Numbered from the stretch's first letter, positions 34,295 through 42,860 are shown. The stretch is 64,000 nt of DNA from JAJYSO01 sp964586655 (GCA_964586655.1 CAZPGY010000013.1:1-64000), one strand, 5' to 3'. Notes: generated by a model not told the origin, from the letters alone. Translations and numbers: made by a program.

Positions 34295-35443
34295 ATGAGT
34301 AATTATTATTTAAAACCCTTGATGGGGCTAATTGTACTGGTCAGTTTGTTGACGGCCTGTGCTTCCCCGAAAAAAGAAAATCAAAAGAAGTTTGGAGAAC
34401 CCAATAATAGTATTTTATCGGCCAGTTTGTTAAAGTCCGGAAAGGGATATACCATGAAAATTGACTCTATAGGAGATGTAGATTGGTATGCTTTGCCGGT
34501 CTCCGGTAGCGGATATGTGCGAATCACGACCAAGACAGTTCCCGAAAATTTAAATCTCGAGGTGCGTTTTGCCGAAAAACAAGCTTGGGAACCCGAGAAG
34601 CAAAAATGGTTGTCTGATTGGGAACGCATTCCCAAAACCATTGGGGTTGCTGATAGAGACACCCTTTATTTTGCGATTATTGATGACTGGAACGACAAAG
34701 CTTCCCCGGAAGTGATTGAATTTAAAGCCGATTTCATTGCAGAATTTAGCGATAATGAGCCCAATAATAAACCCGAAAACGCTGTTACCGTAAAGTCGGG
34801 AGTAGTTATGGAAACCTCTTTTTTCCCAAAAACCGATATCGATTGGTTTAAGATAACAGTAGACAGTGCAGGTTATTTGATGATTCACGCTCGAAAAGTA
34901 CCGGAGGAGATAAAAATCAATGCCCGTTATGCTCGACAAAAATCGGATTTTGGTAAGGTGGAATGCATCAAAGATTGGCAGAAATTGCCGGCCGGCATAC
35001 AAGTGACCACGCCCGGAACTTATTATTTTTCCTTGCTCGATGATTGGAATGATGCCATGTCTCGAGAAAAGGCTGAATGGAAAATAACTTACCTTCCCGA
35101 GATGGATACCACAGAACCCAACAACAGCTTTAAGGAAGCCTATCCCGTTTCGGTGGGCGATACCCTTAAAACAGCCATTTTCCCTAAAGGAGATAACGAT
35201 TATTTTACCTTGACTCCGGATTCAACTTTCACCTTGCGGCTTGCCGTAGAAAAGCCCGAAAACTTGGGGATAGATGCCCGTTTATACGTCAAAGACGGAT
35301 TTGAGGTCAATACTCTTGGAGATTGGAAAGGCTTGCCTGCCAAATTTGAACTTGAAGGCGGGAAGCAATATTTTCTGCAAATTCATGACGGTTGGGATGA
35401 CGCCTACTCTCAAGATCCGGTGAGTTTATTGTTTTTAAAATAA
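34295..35443 (+). CDS. Lipoprotein with three PPC-like repeats
   Basis: This 382-residue lipoprotein (LLTACAS, Cys22) is built of three ~115-residue repeats. Each starts with an EPNN-type segment (GEPNNSI, DNEPNNKPENA, TEPNNSFKEA), continues through a D-x-D-W/Y-F/Y strand (GDVDWYALPV, TDIDWFKITV, GDNDYFTLTP) and ends in an aromatic DDWND or HDGWDDA motif. This resembles the bacterial pre-peptidase C-terminal (PPC) beta-sandwich, usually a secretion or adhesion module attached to enzymes. Here no enzyme domain is attached, so a surface binding role is plausible but unproven. It opens the repeat-rich accessory patch. Confidence 0.75.
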   Translation: MSNYYLKPLMGLIVLVSLLTACASPKKENQKKFGEPNNSILSASLLKSGKGYTMKIDSIGDVDWYALPVSGSGYVRITTKTVPENLNLEVRFAEKQAWEPEKQKWLSDWERIPKTIGVADRDTLYFAIIDDWNDKASPEVIEFKADFIAEFSDNEPNNKPENAVTVKSGVVMETSFFPKTDIDWFKITVDSAGYLMIHARKVPEEIKINARYARQKSDFGKVECIKDWQKLPAGIQVTTPGTYYFSLLDDWNDAMSREKAEWKITYLPEMDTTEPNNSFKEAYPVSVGDTLKTAIFPKGDNDYFTLTPDSTFTLRLAVEKPENLGIDARLYVKDGFEVNTLGDWKGLPAKFELEGGKQYFLQIHDGWDDAYSQDPVSLLFLK

Positions 35444-35461
35444 TACCAATTGGTCAAAACA

Positions 35462-35607
35462 AACCCTTCAAGGGTTCTGCGTAGCGGTGAAAAAAGTTGC
35501 GAAAACAACCCTTCAAGGGTTCTGTGCAGCGGTGAAAAAGAGCGAAAATAACCCTTAAGGGTTCCTATGCAGCGGTGGAAAAGGGTGAAAACAACCCTTG
35601 AAGGGTT
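35462..35607. repeat. Palindromic tandem repeats, cluster A (four units)
   Basis: AACCCTT-S-AAGGGTT palindromes lie at 35462, 35507, 35550 (no central base) and 35593, spaced 43-45 bp. The spacers share GCAGCGGTGAAAAA. It follows the three-repeat lipoprotein gene and precedes cassette 1. Confidence 0.85.
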
Positions 35608-35684
35608 CTGCAACGAGGAGCACAGTGATATTTTTTGTGGTTATAAAATTAAAGATAACTATTTGCGTTTCACACACTTTTTAG

Positions 35685-35867
35685 GGACAGTATCTTTGGA
35701 AAGCCTTTATTAATCTGGTTAAGGATAAAATTCTCAATGAGGATACGAACTTTAAAGACAGTGGGTTTCATTTAATGAAATTTGAACTCAATAATGACGG
35801 TTCCTTAAAAAGCAGTTCGGAAGTGACGCTTGATGAAGATGGGAACGTGAAAAACAAAGATTGTTAA
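35685..35867 (+). pseudogene. Start-less 3' gene fragment before cassette 1
   Basis: A frame opened by TAG 35682 and closed by TAA 35867 encodes a coherent 60-residue tail (QYLWKAFINLVKDKILNEDT, then SSSEVTLDEDGNVKNKDC). The only Met is at codon 31. It is repeated before cassettes 2 and 3 and looks like the carried-along end of another gene, though a 30-residue peptide from ATG 35775 cannot be excluded. Confidence 0.6.
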
Positions 35868-35879
35868 ATTTTAAAATAA

Positions 35880-36500
35880 ATGATTATGAAAAATATAATG
35901 CTCAGTATAGCTTTTTTTCTGACGATTATGGCTTGCAAAGCGCAATTTTATCCTGCGGGAGTTGTTCCGCTCGATAACTATTATTCCTATGGGGAAACAC
36001 ACGAGACATTTCCTAACCACACCTATTTTAAAGATGTCAATAATGTGCTTGATAAATATCTTGGAACTTGGACAGGTTCGTATGAAGGAAAGGATTATTT
36101 GTTTGAGATTACTAAAAAGACAGGTGTGAAATTTGGATCTTCGACTGATTATATTATAAAATTTGATATTCTAAAAGTACACTATAAAATTACCAGTTCC
36201 TCTGGAACTGTTTTAGCTAATACCATAAACTTGCCGGATGATAATTTATACGTAATTAGTGGTTTGAATTTCACCGATGATCAGTCAAAATTGTATCGGG
36301 CACGTTATCAAGGCGAGCAAACAGCTTGTGGTCAATCCGGCGTTTTGTTTCTCGATATGAGAGATACGGATAGCACGCATTTTAAGGTGTATATTGTACG
36401 CGATGAGGTTTACCTGAAAGAGGATAAATGCCCCAACGGTTATATTGCGCCGCCCTTTCCCCAATGGGATGAAACCCCGATGATTTTTACTAAGCAGTAA
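35880..36500 (+). CDS. DUF6705-like lipoprotein, cassette 1
   Basis: This 206-residue lipoprotein has signal and lipobox TIMAC (Cys19), then CKAQFYPAGVVPL, the block FKDVNNVLDKYLGTWTGSYE, a beta-rich centre, and an invariant end with SGVLFLDMRDTDSTHFKVYI. The LDKYxGTW motif fits the DUF6705 group of Flavobacteriia, whose function is unknown. Compared with cassette 3, the last 220 bases of the gene differ at one visible position and the first ~70 almost match, while the middle is clearly diverged. This mosaic points to gene conversion or diversifying exchange. Confidence 0.8.
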   Translation: MIMKNIMLSIAFFLTIMACKAQFYPAGVVPLDNYYSYGETHETFPNHTYFKDVNNVLDKYLGTWTGSYEGKDYLFEITKKTGVKFGSSTDYIIKFDILKVHYKITSSSGTVLANTINLPDDNLYVISGLNFTDDQSKLYRARYQGEQTACGQSGVLFLDMRDTDSTHFKVYIVRDEVYLKEDKCPNGYIAPPFPQWDETPMIFTKQ

Positions 36501-36533
36501 TTCATCATTTTTGTAACTTGACGTCAAAACAAA

Positions 36534-36608
36534 TCCTTTCAAAAGGGAGCAACCCTTCAAGAGTCCTGCGCAACGGTGAAAAATTGCAGGAACAACCCTT
36601 GAAGGGTT
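36534..36608. repeat. Palindromic tandem repeats, cluster B
   Basis: A degenerate unit TCCTTTCAAAAGGGA (36534-36548), an imperfect AACCCTTCAAGAGTC (36551) and a perfect AACCCTTGAAGGGTT (36594-36608) lie 43 bp apart for the last two. The cluster is almost identical to cluster D. Confidence 0.8.
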
Positions 36609-36685
36609 TTGCAACGAGGAGGGCAGTGATATTTTTTGTAGTTATAAAATTAAAGATAACTATTTGTGTTTTACATACTTTTTAG

Positions 36686-36964
36686 GGAAAGTATCTTTGG
36701 AAAGCCTTTATTAATCTGGTTAAGGATAAAATTCTCAATGAGAATACGGACTTAAAAGACAGTGGGTTTCATTTGATGAAATTTGAACTCAATAATGACG
36801 GTTCCTTAAAAAGCAGTTCGGAAGTGACGCTTGATGAAGATGGAGAAGTAAAAGATGGCTTGGTACTATTATCCATAAAAACCAAAAATAATGGAGAGCT
36901 GCGAAAGGTCAAGAAAGTAGGTCTCAATGAAAATGGAGGGATTGAACGAACCAAATGTGATTAA
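36686..36964 (+). pseudogene. Start-less 3' gene fragment before cassette 2 (longer form)
   Basis: The same frame as the 35685 fragment, opened by TAG 36683, runs on past the point where the other two stop. It adds DGLVLLSIKTKNNGELRKVK and KVGLNENGGIERTKCD before TAA 36964, 92 codons in all. An internal ATG at 36776 could start a 62-residue product. It suggests that the other two fragments are truncated versions of this tail. Confidence 0.6.
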
Positions 36965-36986
36965 TAATTTTAAATTTATAATAGAT

Positions 36987-37571
36987 ATGAAAAGGATAGC
37001 GACACTAATAATAGTATTATTTTTGGTAGGAAGTTGCAAAGCACAAATACTACTTCCTCAGGGGGTCATTCCAATAGAGGATATAAATACCTATCAGGGG
37101 GATGTCCCCGATGGAGGCTATATTAAAGATGTACATCATCTCCTTGATAAATACGAAGGAACCTGGGTTGGGAGTTTTGATAATAAAACATATAAAATCG
37201 TTATCAATAAGGTAGTAGATTCCTATTTAGAGATACAGGAGGATAAATTATTATTGCGTTATAAAATCACGGATGAAAATGGAAATGTCATTGCCAATAC
37301 AATCAACTTGCCTGATGAAAATAGACTTATAGTTGAGGGATATAGAATGGTAGATGGGGATACAAATAATGAATATTACAAATTATTGTATCATGGGGAA
37401 GAATGTGCGCAGAATGGCATCATTTATATTTCGATTAATAACAATACCAATCAAATGAATTTAGGCCTGTCGGTTCCGGGTGGAGGATTTTCATGTGAAG
37501 ATTACGGTTCTGTTCAGCAGGTATTGCCAACTTTTAAAACCAGTGGTGGTGTGATGTTGATTAAACAGTAA
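36987..37571 (+). CDS. DUF6705-like lipoprotein, cassette 2
   Basis: A 194-residue lipoprotein is read from ATG 36987 (MKRIATLIIVLFLVGSCKAQ; Cys17). It shares the plan of the flanking paralogues: a PQGVIPIEDIN start, YIKDVHHLLDKYEGTWVGSF, a RYKITDENGNVIANTINLPD segment and a final GGVMLIKQ. At DNA level it is clearly diverged from cassettes 1 and 3, so it is an older duplicate. A short upstream frame from 36927 overlaps the fragment and is not the likely start. Function unknown. Confidence 0.8.
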   Translation: MKRIATLIIVLFLVGSCKAQILLPQGVIPIEDINTYQGDVPDGGYIKDVHHLLDKYEGTWVGSFDNKTYKIVINKVVDSYLEIQEDKLLLRYKITDENGNVIANTINLPDENRLIVEGYRMVDGDTNNEYYKLLYHGEECAQNGIIYISINNNTNQMNLGLSVPGGGFSCEDYGSVQQVLPTFKTSGGVMLIKQ

Positions 37572-37659
37572 CCCAAAAGAAACCAGCGAGGTCTTTTTCT
37601 GCTAACCGAATAGACCTGACTGGTTTCCTGTTGTTTTTGTATCTTGAGGTCAAAATAAA

Positions 37660-37778
37660 TCCTTTCAAAAGGGAGCAACCCTTCAAGAGTTCTGCGCAAC
37701 GGTGAAAAAGAGCAGGAACAACCCTTGAAGGGTTCTTGTGTAGCGGTGAAAAAGTGCGAAAACAACCCTTCAAGGGTT
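37660..37778. repeat. Palindromic tandem repeats, cluster C
   Basis: A TCCTTTCAAAAGGGA unit at 37660, an imperfect unit at 37677, and perfect AACCCTT-S-AAGGGTT palindromes at 37720-37734 and 37764-37778, spaced 43-44 bp. Confidence 0.8.
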
Positions 37779-37855
37779 TTGCAACGAGGAGGGCAGTGAT
37801 ATTTTTCGTAGTTATAAAATTAAAGATAACTATTTGTGTTTCACACACTTTTTAG

Positions 37856-38038
37856 GGACAGTATCTTTGGAAAGCCTTTATTAATCTGGTTAAGGATAAA
37901 ATTCTCAATGAGGATACGAACTTTAAAGACAGTGGGTTTCATTTAATGAAATTTGAACTCAATAATGACGGTTCCTTAAAAAGCAGTTCGGAAGTGACGC
38001 TTGGTGAAGATGGGAACGTGAAAAACAAAGATTGTTAA
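37856..38038 (+). pseudogene. Start-less 3' gene fragment before cassette 3
   Basis: It is nearly identical to the fragment at 35685-35867 (same 60 codons, same KNKDC end; one visible change turns TLDED into TLGED). It is opened by TAG 37853 and closed by TAA 38038, 12 bases before cassette 3. Confidence 0.6.
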
Positions 38039-38050
38039 ATTTTAAAATAA

Positions 38051-38677
38051 ATGATTGTGAAAAATATAATGCTCAGTATAGTTTTTTTTCTGACGATTAT
38101 GGCTTGCAAAGCGCAATTTTATCCCCAAGGAGTCGTCCCTCTCGAAAATTATAGTTCCTATGTTGAATCCCTTGCTGAAAATGAATCCATCCCAGGTGGT
38201 TTATACTTTAAAGATGTCAATAATGTGCTTGATAAATATCTTGGAACTTGGACAGGCTCGTATGAAGGAAAGGATTATTTGTTTGAGATTACTAAAAAGA
38301 TAGCGGTAAGTGACAATATAGGATCTGATCCTCTAAAATTTGACGAACTCAGAATTCACTATAAAATCACCAATTCTTCCGGAGAGGTTTTGGCCAACAC
38401 CTTAAACTTGCCGGATGAAAGCGTCTATGTGATAAGTGGATTGACTTTTGCAGATGATCAGTCAAAATTGTATCGAGCACGTTATCAAGGCGAGCAAACA
38501 GCTTGTGGTCAATCCGGCGTTTTGTTTCTCGATATGAGAGATACGGATAGCACGCATTTTAAGGTGTATATTGTACGCGATGAGGTTTACCTGAAAGAGG
38601 ATAAATGCCCCAACGGTTATATTGCGCCGCCCTTTCCCCAATGGGATGAAACCCCGATGATTTTTACTAAGCAGTAA
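38051..38677 (+). CDS. DUF6705-like lipoprotein, cassette 3
   Basis: This 208-residue lipoprotein has the TIMACKAQ lipobox and the same end as cassette 1. It differs mainly after the signal peptide (NYSSYVESLAENESIPGG) and between about residues 78 and 135 (KIAVSDNIGSDPLKFDELRI, then NSSGEVLANTLNLPDESVYV). The block FKDVNNVLDKYLGTWTGSYE is unchanged. The identical 5' flank, signal and 3' end with altered interior segments suggest recombination between tandem copies. Function unknown; probably exposed at the outer membrane. Confidence 0.8.
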   Translation: MIVKNIMLSIVFFLTIMACKAQFYPQGVVPLENYSSYVESLAENESIPGGLYFKDVNNVLDKYLGTWTGSYEGKDYLFEITKKIAVSDNIGSDPLKFDELRIHYKITNSSGEVLANTLNLPDESVYVISGLTFADDQSKLYRARYQGEQTACGQSGVLFLDMRDTDSTHFKVYIVRDEVYLKEDKCPNGYIAPPFPQWDETPMIFTKQ

Positions 38678-38710
38678 TTCATCATTTTTGTAACTTGACG
38701 TCAAAACAAA

Positions 38711-38785
38711 TCCTTTCAAAAGGGAGCAACCCTTCAAGAGTCCTGCGCAACGGTGAAAAATTGCAGGAACAACCCTTGAAGGGTT
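38711..38785. repeat. Palindromic tandem repeats, cluster D
   Basis: A copy of cluster B follows cassette 3, with a perfect AACCCTTGAAGGGTT at 38771-38785. About 85 bases of the cassette 5' flank follow (TTATAAAATTAAAGATAACT onward) before the match ends near 38875, so the array closes with a truncated fourth unit. Confidence 0.8.
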
Positions 38786-38912
38786 TTGCAACGAGGAGGG
38801 TAGTGATATTTTTCGTAGTTATAAAATTAAAGATAACTATTTGTGTTTCACACACTTTTTAGGGGCAATATCTTCGGGAAGGGGGCAGCATGACGGGGGG
38901 AGTGATGACGAT

Positions 38913-38948
38913 AAAAAAAAACCTCCGAAATTCTGTAACTCCGGAGGT
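38913..38948 (-). terminator. clpB terminator
   Basis: ACCTCCG (38921-38927) pairs with CGGAGGT (38942-38948). On the minus strand the hairpin follows the clpB stop by about 30 bases and runs into eight T. Confidence 0.8.
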
Positions 38949-38977
38949 GTAGGGGAGGCAATCTTGATGAGGAAAAT

Positions 38978-41590
38978 TTAATTCACTTTCAAGTTTTTGT
39001 CAAGGGCTTCGTTTCGAAAAACGATATGGTCTTCAAAACAGTCGAGCAGAATAACCGAATCGGTATGTATTTTTCCGGCTAAAATCTCTTTAGACAACTC
39101 GTTGAGGACTTCTTTTTGCAGGGTTCGTTTCACCGGGCGTGCACCGTATTGCGGATCAAATCCGCGTTTGGTGAGGTAGTCGATGGCTTCTGTTGTGGCA
39201 TCGAGCGTAATTTGCCGGTCTTCCAACATCTTTTGCACCCCATTGAGTTGCAATTTGACAATTTTCTTAATGTTTTCCCGGGTTAAAGGAGAGAACATGA
39301 CAATATCGTCGATACGGTTGATAAATTCCGGACGCACTTTCTTTTTCAGCAGTCCGATGACTTCGACTTTTGCTGTCTCCATTGCCGTATCCAGATCGTC
39401 CATGGTTTCAAATTTTTGCTGAATAATTTCACTGCCCAAGTTAGAAGTCATAATGATGACGCAATTTCTAAAATCGGCCAAACGCCCTTTATTATCGGTT
39501 AGTCGCCCTTCGTCCAGCACCTGTAATAGAATGTTGAAGGTGTCGGAATGAGCTTTTTCGATTTCATCTAACAAAACCACAGAATAAGGTTTGTTTCGAA
39601 CAGCTTCGGTCAATTGTCCGCCTTCGTCATAACCCACATATCCCGGAGGTGCTCCCACCAACCGGCTCACCGAATGTCTTTCCTGATATTCGCTCATGTC
39701 AATGCGGGTCATCATATCTTCATCATCAAAGAGATAGGCCGCTAAGGTTTTGGCCAATTCGGTTTTTCCCACTCCGGTGGTTCCAAGGAAAAGGAAAGAG
39801 CCAATGGGTCTTTTCTCGTCTTGTAAACCGGCACGACTTCGACGAATAGCATCACTAACGGCCTGAATGGCTTCTTCCTGACCCACCACGCGTTTGTGCA
39901 ATTCCTCTTCGAGATGAAGTAGTTTTTCACGCTCACTTTGTAGCATTTTAGTTACCGGAATACCGGTCCATTTGGCCACAACTTCTGCAATATCATCGCG
40001 AGTTACTTCTTCTTTAATTAAAGATTTGTCGCCTTTATTTGCTTCAATTTGATTTTGATATTTTTCCAATCGCTCTTGGGCTTCTTTGATTTTGCCGTAG
40101 CGCAATTCAGCCACTTTTTCATAATCGCCTTCCCGCTCGGCGCGTTTGGCTTCGAGCTTAAAATCTTCGATGTCTGTTTTGGCTTGTTGCACTTTGTCTA
40201 CCACTTCTTTTTCGCTTTTCCAACGCGCATTTAATCCGGAACGTTCCTCTTTAAGTTCGGCCAGTTCACTTTTTAAGGATTTTAGTTTTTCCTCGTCGTT
40301 TTCGCGTTTGATGGCTTCAATTTCAATTTCAAGTTGTAAAATTTTGCGATCGAGTACGTCCAGTTCTTCGGGTTTGGAGTTGATCTCCATACGCATTTTA
40401 GAAGCGGCTTCGTCCATCAGGTCAATTGCTTTGTCGGGTAAAAAACGATTGGTAATATAACGTTGCGACAATTCTACCGCAGCGATAATGGCCTCGTCTT
40501 TAATACGTACTTTGTGATGGGTTTCATACTTTTCCTTGATTCCCCTGAGGATGGAAATGGCACTTTCATTGTCCGGTTCATCAACCATTACCTTTTGAAA
40601 GCGGCGTTCAAGAGCCTTGTCTTTTTCAAAGTATTTTTGATACTCGTCTAAGGTCGTGGCGCCAACGGCTCGCAATTCCCCACGGGCCAAAGCGGGTTTG
40701 AGGATGTTGGCAGCATCCATAGCGCCTTGTCCACCGCCGGCTCCCACAAGGGTGTGTATCTCATCGATGAACAGAATCACTTTCCCACCACTGGATTTTA
40801 CTTCTTTGATGACGGCTTTCAATCGCTCTTCAAACTCACCTTTATATTTGGCACCGGCAATCAATGCGCCCATGTCTAAGGCATAAATTTCTTTGTCCTG
40901 AAGGTTATCGGGAATATCTCCGGCAATAATTCGGTGTGCCAATCCCTCGGCAATCGCTGTTTTACCGGTGCCCGGCTCTCCAACTAAGATGGGATTATTT
41001 TTAGTTCGACGGGAAAGGATTTGCAAAATCCGTCTGATTTCTTCGTCTCGACCAATAATAGGATCGAGCTTGCCTTCTTCCGCCATTTTGTTCAGGTTGT
41101 TGGCATATTTATTTAAGGAATTGTAGGTCTCTTCAGCACTTTGAGAGGTTACTTTCTCGCCTTGACGCAGCTCTTTAATAGCTGTTTTCATTCCCTTTTC
41201 AGTGGCTCCCTGATCTTTGAGCATTTGGGCTACTTTAGATTTGGATTTGAAAATCCCCAAGATTAAATGCTCAATAGAGACGTATTCGTCCTTCATCTTG
41301 GTGGCCAAACTGGTGGCTTCATTCAAGGTCCTGCCAGCATCACGAGACAACATGATATCGCCGCCTTTTACTTTTGGTAAGCTCTCCAAGCTCTTGTCCA
41401 GTACTTGGGTGAATAATTGAATATTGATTCCCAGCTTTTTTAAAATAAAAGGGGTTACATTTTCATCCACCATAAGAATGGCTTTGAAAAGATGCTCGTT
41501 TTCTATCTGCTGATGGCCATATTCATGCGCCAATTGCTGCGCCTGTTGAATGACCTCTTGTGTTTTTATGGTAAAATTATTAAAGTTCAT
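38978..41590 (-). CDS. clpB: ATP-dependent disaggregase ClpB
   Basis: This 870-residue Hsp100 chaperone resolubilises protein aggregates with DnaK. It has an N-terminal Clp repeat domain at about 1-145 (NFTIKTQEVIQQAQQLAHEY) and a first AAA+ module with GEPGTGKTAIAEGLA and VILFIDEIHTLVGAGG. The middle coiled coil at about 400-530 is the ClpB-specific arm. The second AAA+ module has GTTGVGKTELAKTLA and SVVLLDEIEKAHSD, with the C-terminal VRPEFINRIDDIVMF sensor region. There is no IGF/IGL loop for a protease partner. The promoter resembles that of htpG. Confidence 0.98.
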   Translation of the reverse strand: MNFNNFTIKTQEVIQQAQQLAHEYGHQQIENEHLFKAILMVDENVTPFILKKLGINIQLFTQVLDKSLESLPKVKGGDIMLSRDAGRTLNEATSLATKMKDEYVSIEHLILGIFKSKSKVAQMLKDQGATEKGMKTAIKELRQGEKVTSQSAEETYNSLNKYANNLNKMAEEGKLDPIIGRDEEIRRILQILSRRTKNNPILVGEPGTGKTAIAEGLAHRIIAGDIPDNLQDKEIYALDMGALIAGAKYKGEFEERLKAVIKEVKSSGGKVILFIDEIHTLVGAGGGQGAMDAANILKPALARGELRAVGATTLDEYQKYFEKDKALERRFQKVMVDEPDNESAISILRGIKEKYETHHKVRIKDEAIIAAVELSQRYITNRFLPDKAIDLMDEAASKMRMEINSKPEELDVLDRKILQLEIEIEAIKRENDEEKLKSLKSELAELKEERSGLNARWKSEKEVVDKVQQAKTDIEDFKLEAKRAEREGDYEKVAELRYGKIKEAQERLEKYQNQIEANKGDKSLIKEEVTRDDIAEVVAKWTGIPVTKMLQSEREKLLHLEEELHKRVVGQEEAIQAVSDAIRRSRAGLQDEKRPIGSFLFLGTTGVGKTELAKTLAAYLFDDEDMMTRIDMSEYQERHSVSRLVGAPPGYVGYDEGGQLTEAVRNKPYSVVLLDEIEKAHSDTFNILLQVLDEGRLTDNKGRLADFRNCVIIMTSNLGSEIIQQKFETMDDLDTAMETAKVEVIGLLKKKVRPEFINRIDDIVMFSPLTRENIKKIVKLQLNGVQKMLEDRQITLDATTEAIDYLTKRGFDPQYGARPVKRTLQKEVLNELSKEILAGKIHTDSVILLDCFEDHIVFRNEALDKNLKVN

Positions 41591-41628
41591 ATCTTATTTT
41601 GCTTAGTTTTGATGACACCGCATAAAAA

Positions 41629-41667
41629 TCAAAAAATATACCTTAAATAAATAGTGTCATTTTGACA
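41629..41667 (-). promoter_or_regulatory. Candidate stress promoter of clpB (TGnCA-N3-TGnCA plus GGTATA(T)6GA)
   Basis: On the minus strand TGTCA-AAA-TGACA (41667-41655) is followed after 12 bases by GGTATATTTTTTGA (41642-41629), and the ATG is at 41590. The arrangement parallels 17984-17945 upstream of htpG. Occurrence before two heat-shock chaperone genes suggests a shared regulator or sigma factor. Confidence 0.6.
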
Positions 41668-41744
41668 TTATTTTAATAGATTTAAGTGACATATTTTCAG
41701 TTTACTGTAAAATATATTTTTATTCTTTATAAAATTAAATAAAA

Positions 41745-42137
41745 ATGGGATTACTGAGTGGGTTATTTGGAAGTAAAGTAAAAAAAGAACCACAGAAGCA
41801 GCTGCCTTGGCATTTATTGGAAAACGAAACACAATTGGAAGAAATTGAAGCGATTTCTAAAGAAAAATTGGTTGTTATTTTCAAGCATTCCAGCCGATGT
41901 GGAACCAGTAGAATGGCTTTACGAGGCTTTGAGCAGGGTTTTGATTTTGCCCTTAAGGATCGGGTGCAGCTGTATGGGATTGAGGTGTTAAACAAGCGAA
42001 ACATGTCTAATCGGGTGGCAGAGAAATACCGGGTTTTTCACGAATCCCCGCAATTGATTTTGATTAAAGACAACAAGGTTGTTGACCATTTTTCACATTA
42101 TCACGTGACGGCAGAGGTTTTACAGAAATATGTATGA
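41745..42137 (+). CDS. ytxJ: YtxJ-like bacillithiol-system redox protein
   Basis: This 130-residue thioredoxin-fold protein carries the YtxJ pattern: LVVIFKHSSRCGTSRMALRG with a single active-site Cys, then YGIEVLNKRNMSNRVAEKY and VFHESPQLILIKDNKVV with the cis-Pro, ending HYHVTAEVLQKYV. Family members act as monothiol bacilliredoxins that remove bacillithiol from proteins. The presence suggests that this bacterium uses bacillithiol, as many Bacteroidota do. It starts with a short basic, non-cleaved N-terminus and diverges from clpB. Confidence 0.88.
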   Translation: MGLLSGLFGSKVKKEPQKQLPWHLLENETQLEEIEAISKEKLVVIFKHSSRCGTSRMALRGFEQGFDFALKDRVQLYGIEVLNKRNMSNRVAEKYRVFHESPQLILIKDNKVVDHFSHYHVTAEVLQKYV

Positions 42138-42249
42138 ACCTTTTAAAAAGGGATAATCGTCTTTGAATTTGAAATCAATCTCTGTTAATTGAAATATGGT
42201 GGTATTAGTTAGAATTAAGGGGACTGTAAACCCTATAAAGGACAATACT

Positions 42250-42831
42250 TTAAGCATGAATGCCTTCTCCGGAGCTAAAGCCCTGCATGATTTCAGCTTC
42301 ATAAACCAGCAGGTCATCCCATTTTTGATCCACTTCTTTGCGCTCGCCATATTGTCGGGCAAATTTGAGGAACATGGTATAATGCCCGGCTTCGCTTTCC
42401 ATCAATTTTCGATAAAAAGTTTTGAGTTCGGGATCTTGTAATCGATTAGAAAAGAGCTTAAATCGTTCACAGCTTCGTGCCTCGATCAAAGCGGCGTATA
42501 GGAGTCGGTGAATGAGTTGGGTTTTACGTCCGCCACCTTTGGGAAAAAATTTTAAAAGCGCATTGACATAGGCATCACTTCGGTGTCGACCCAATTCAAG
42601 CCCGCGTGAAAGAATGAGGTCGTGCACCAGTTTAAAGTGACTCATTTCTTCTTGTGCCAACAGCGTCATTTTTTGAACCAGTTCAGGGTATTCGGGATAA
42701 TTAATTACTAAAGAAATGGCGGTGGAGGCTGCCTTTTGTTCACACCAAGCGTGATCGGTGAGTATTTCTTCCAAATTTTTTTCGGCTACATTGGCCCAAC
42801 GGGGATCGGTGGGGAGTTTAAGACCTAACAT
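42250..42831 (-). CDS. miaE: tRNA-(ms2io6A)-hydroxylase MiaE
   Basis: This 193-residue non-haem diiron monooxygenase hydroxylates the prenyl group of ms2i6A37 in tRNAs reading U-starting codons. The ferritin-like four-helix bundle shows the metal ligands in DHAWCEQKAASTAISL, AQEEMSHFKLVHDLIL, YAALIEARSCERFKLF and LMESEAGHYTMFLKFA. The length matches the short bacterial MiaE form. It is monocistronic, leftward, next to a family 3 intergenic repeat. Confidence 0.93.
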   Translation of the reverse strand: MLGLKLPTDPRWANVAEKNLEEILTDHAWCEQKAASTAISLVINYPEYPELVQKMTLLAQEEMSHFKLVHDLILSRGLELGRHRSDAYVNALLKFFPKGGGRKTQLIHRLLYAALIEARSCERFKLFSNRLQDPELKTFYRKLMESEAGHYTMFLKFARQYGERKEVDQKWDDLLVYEAEIMQGFSSGEGIHA

Positions 42832-42860
42832 AATGTATCAAATCGTTTTAAAGGGATTAT

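Noticed and set aside
35462..38785. CRISPR array
   Set aside because: The repeated unit is regular, but spacers are themselves conserved, units are few, and there are no cas genes.
35410..38791. Leftward frames with FSPLHRTLEGLF-type repeated peptides across the cassette array
   Set aside because: They are translations of the palindromic repeats on the reverse strand, overlap well-supported lipoprotein genes and have no start or family features.
35452..38810. Integron-like gene cassettes with attC sites
   Set aside because: No integron integrase and no GTTRRRY-type core at the ends; the near-identical flanks fit tandem duplication and gene conversion better.
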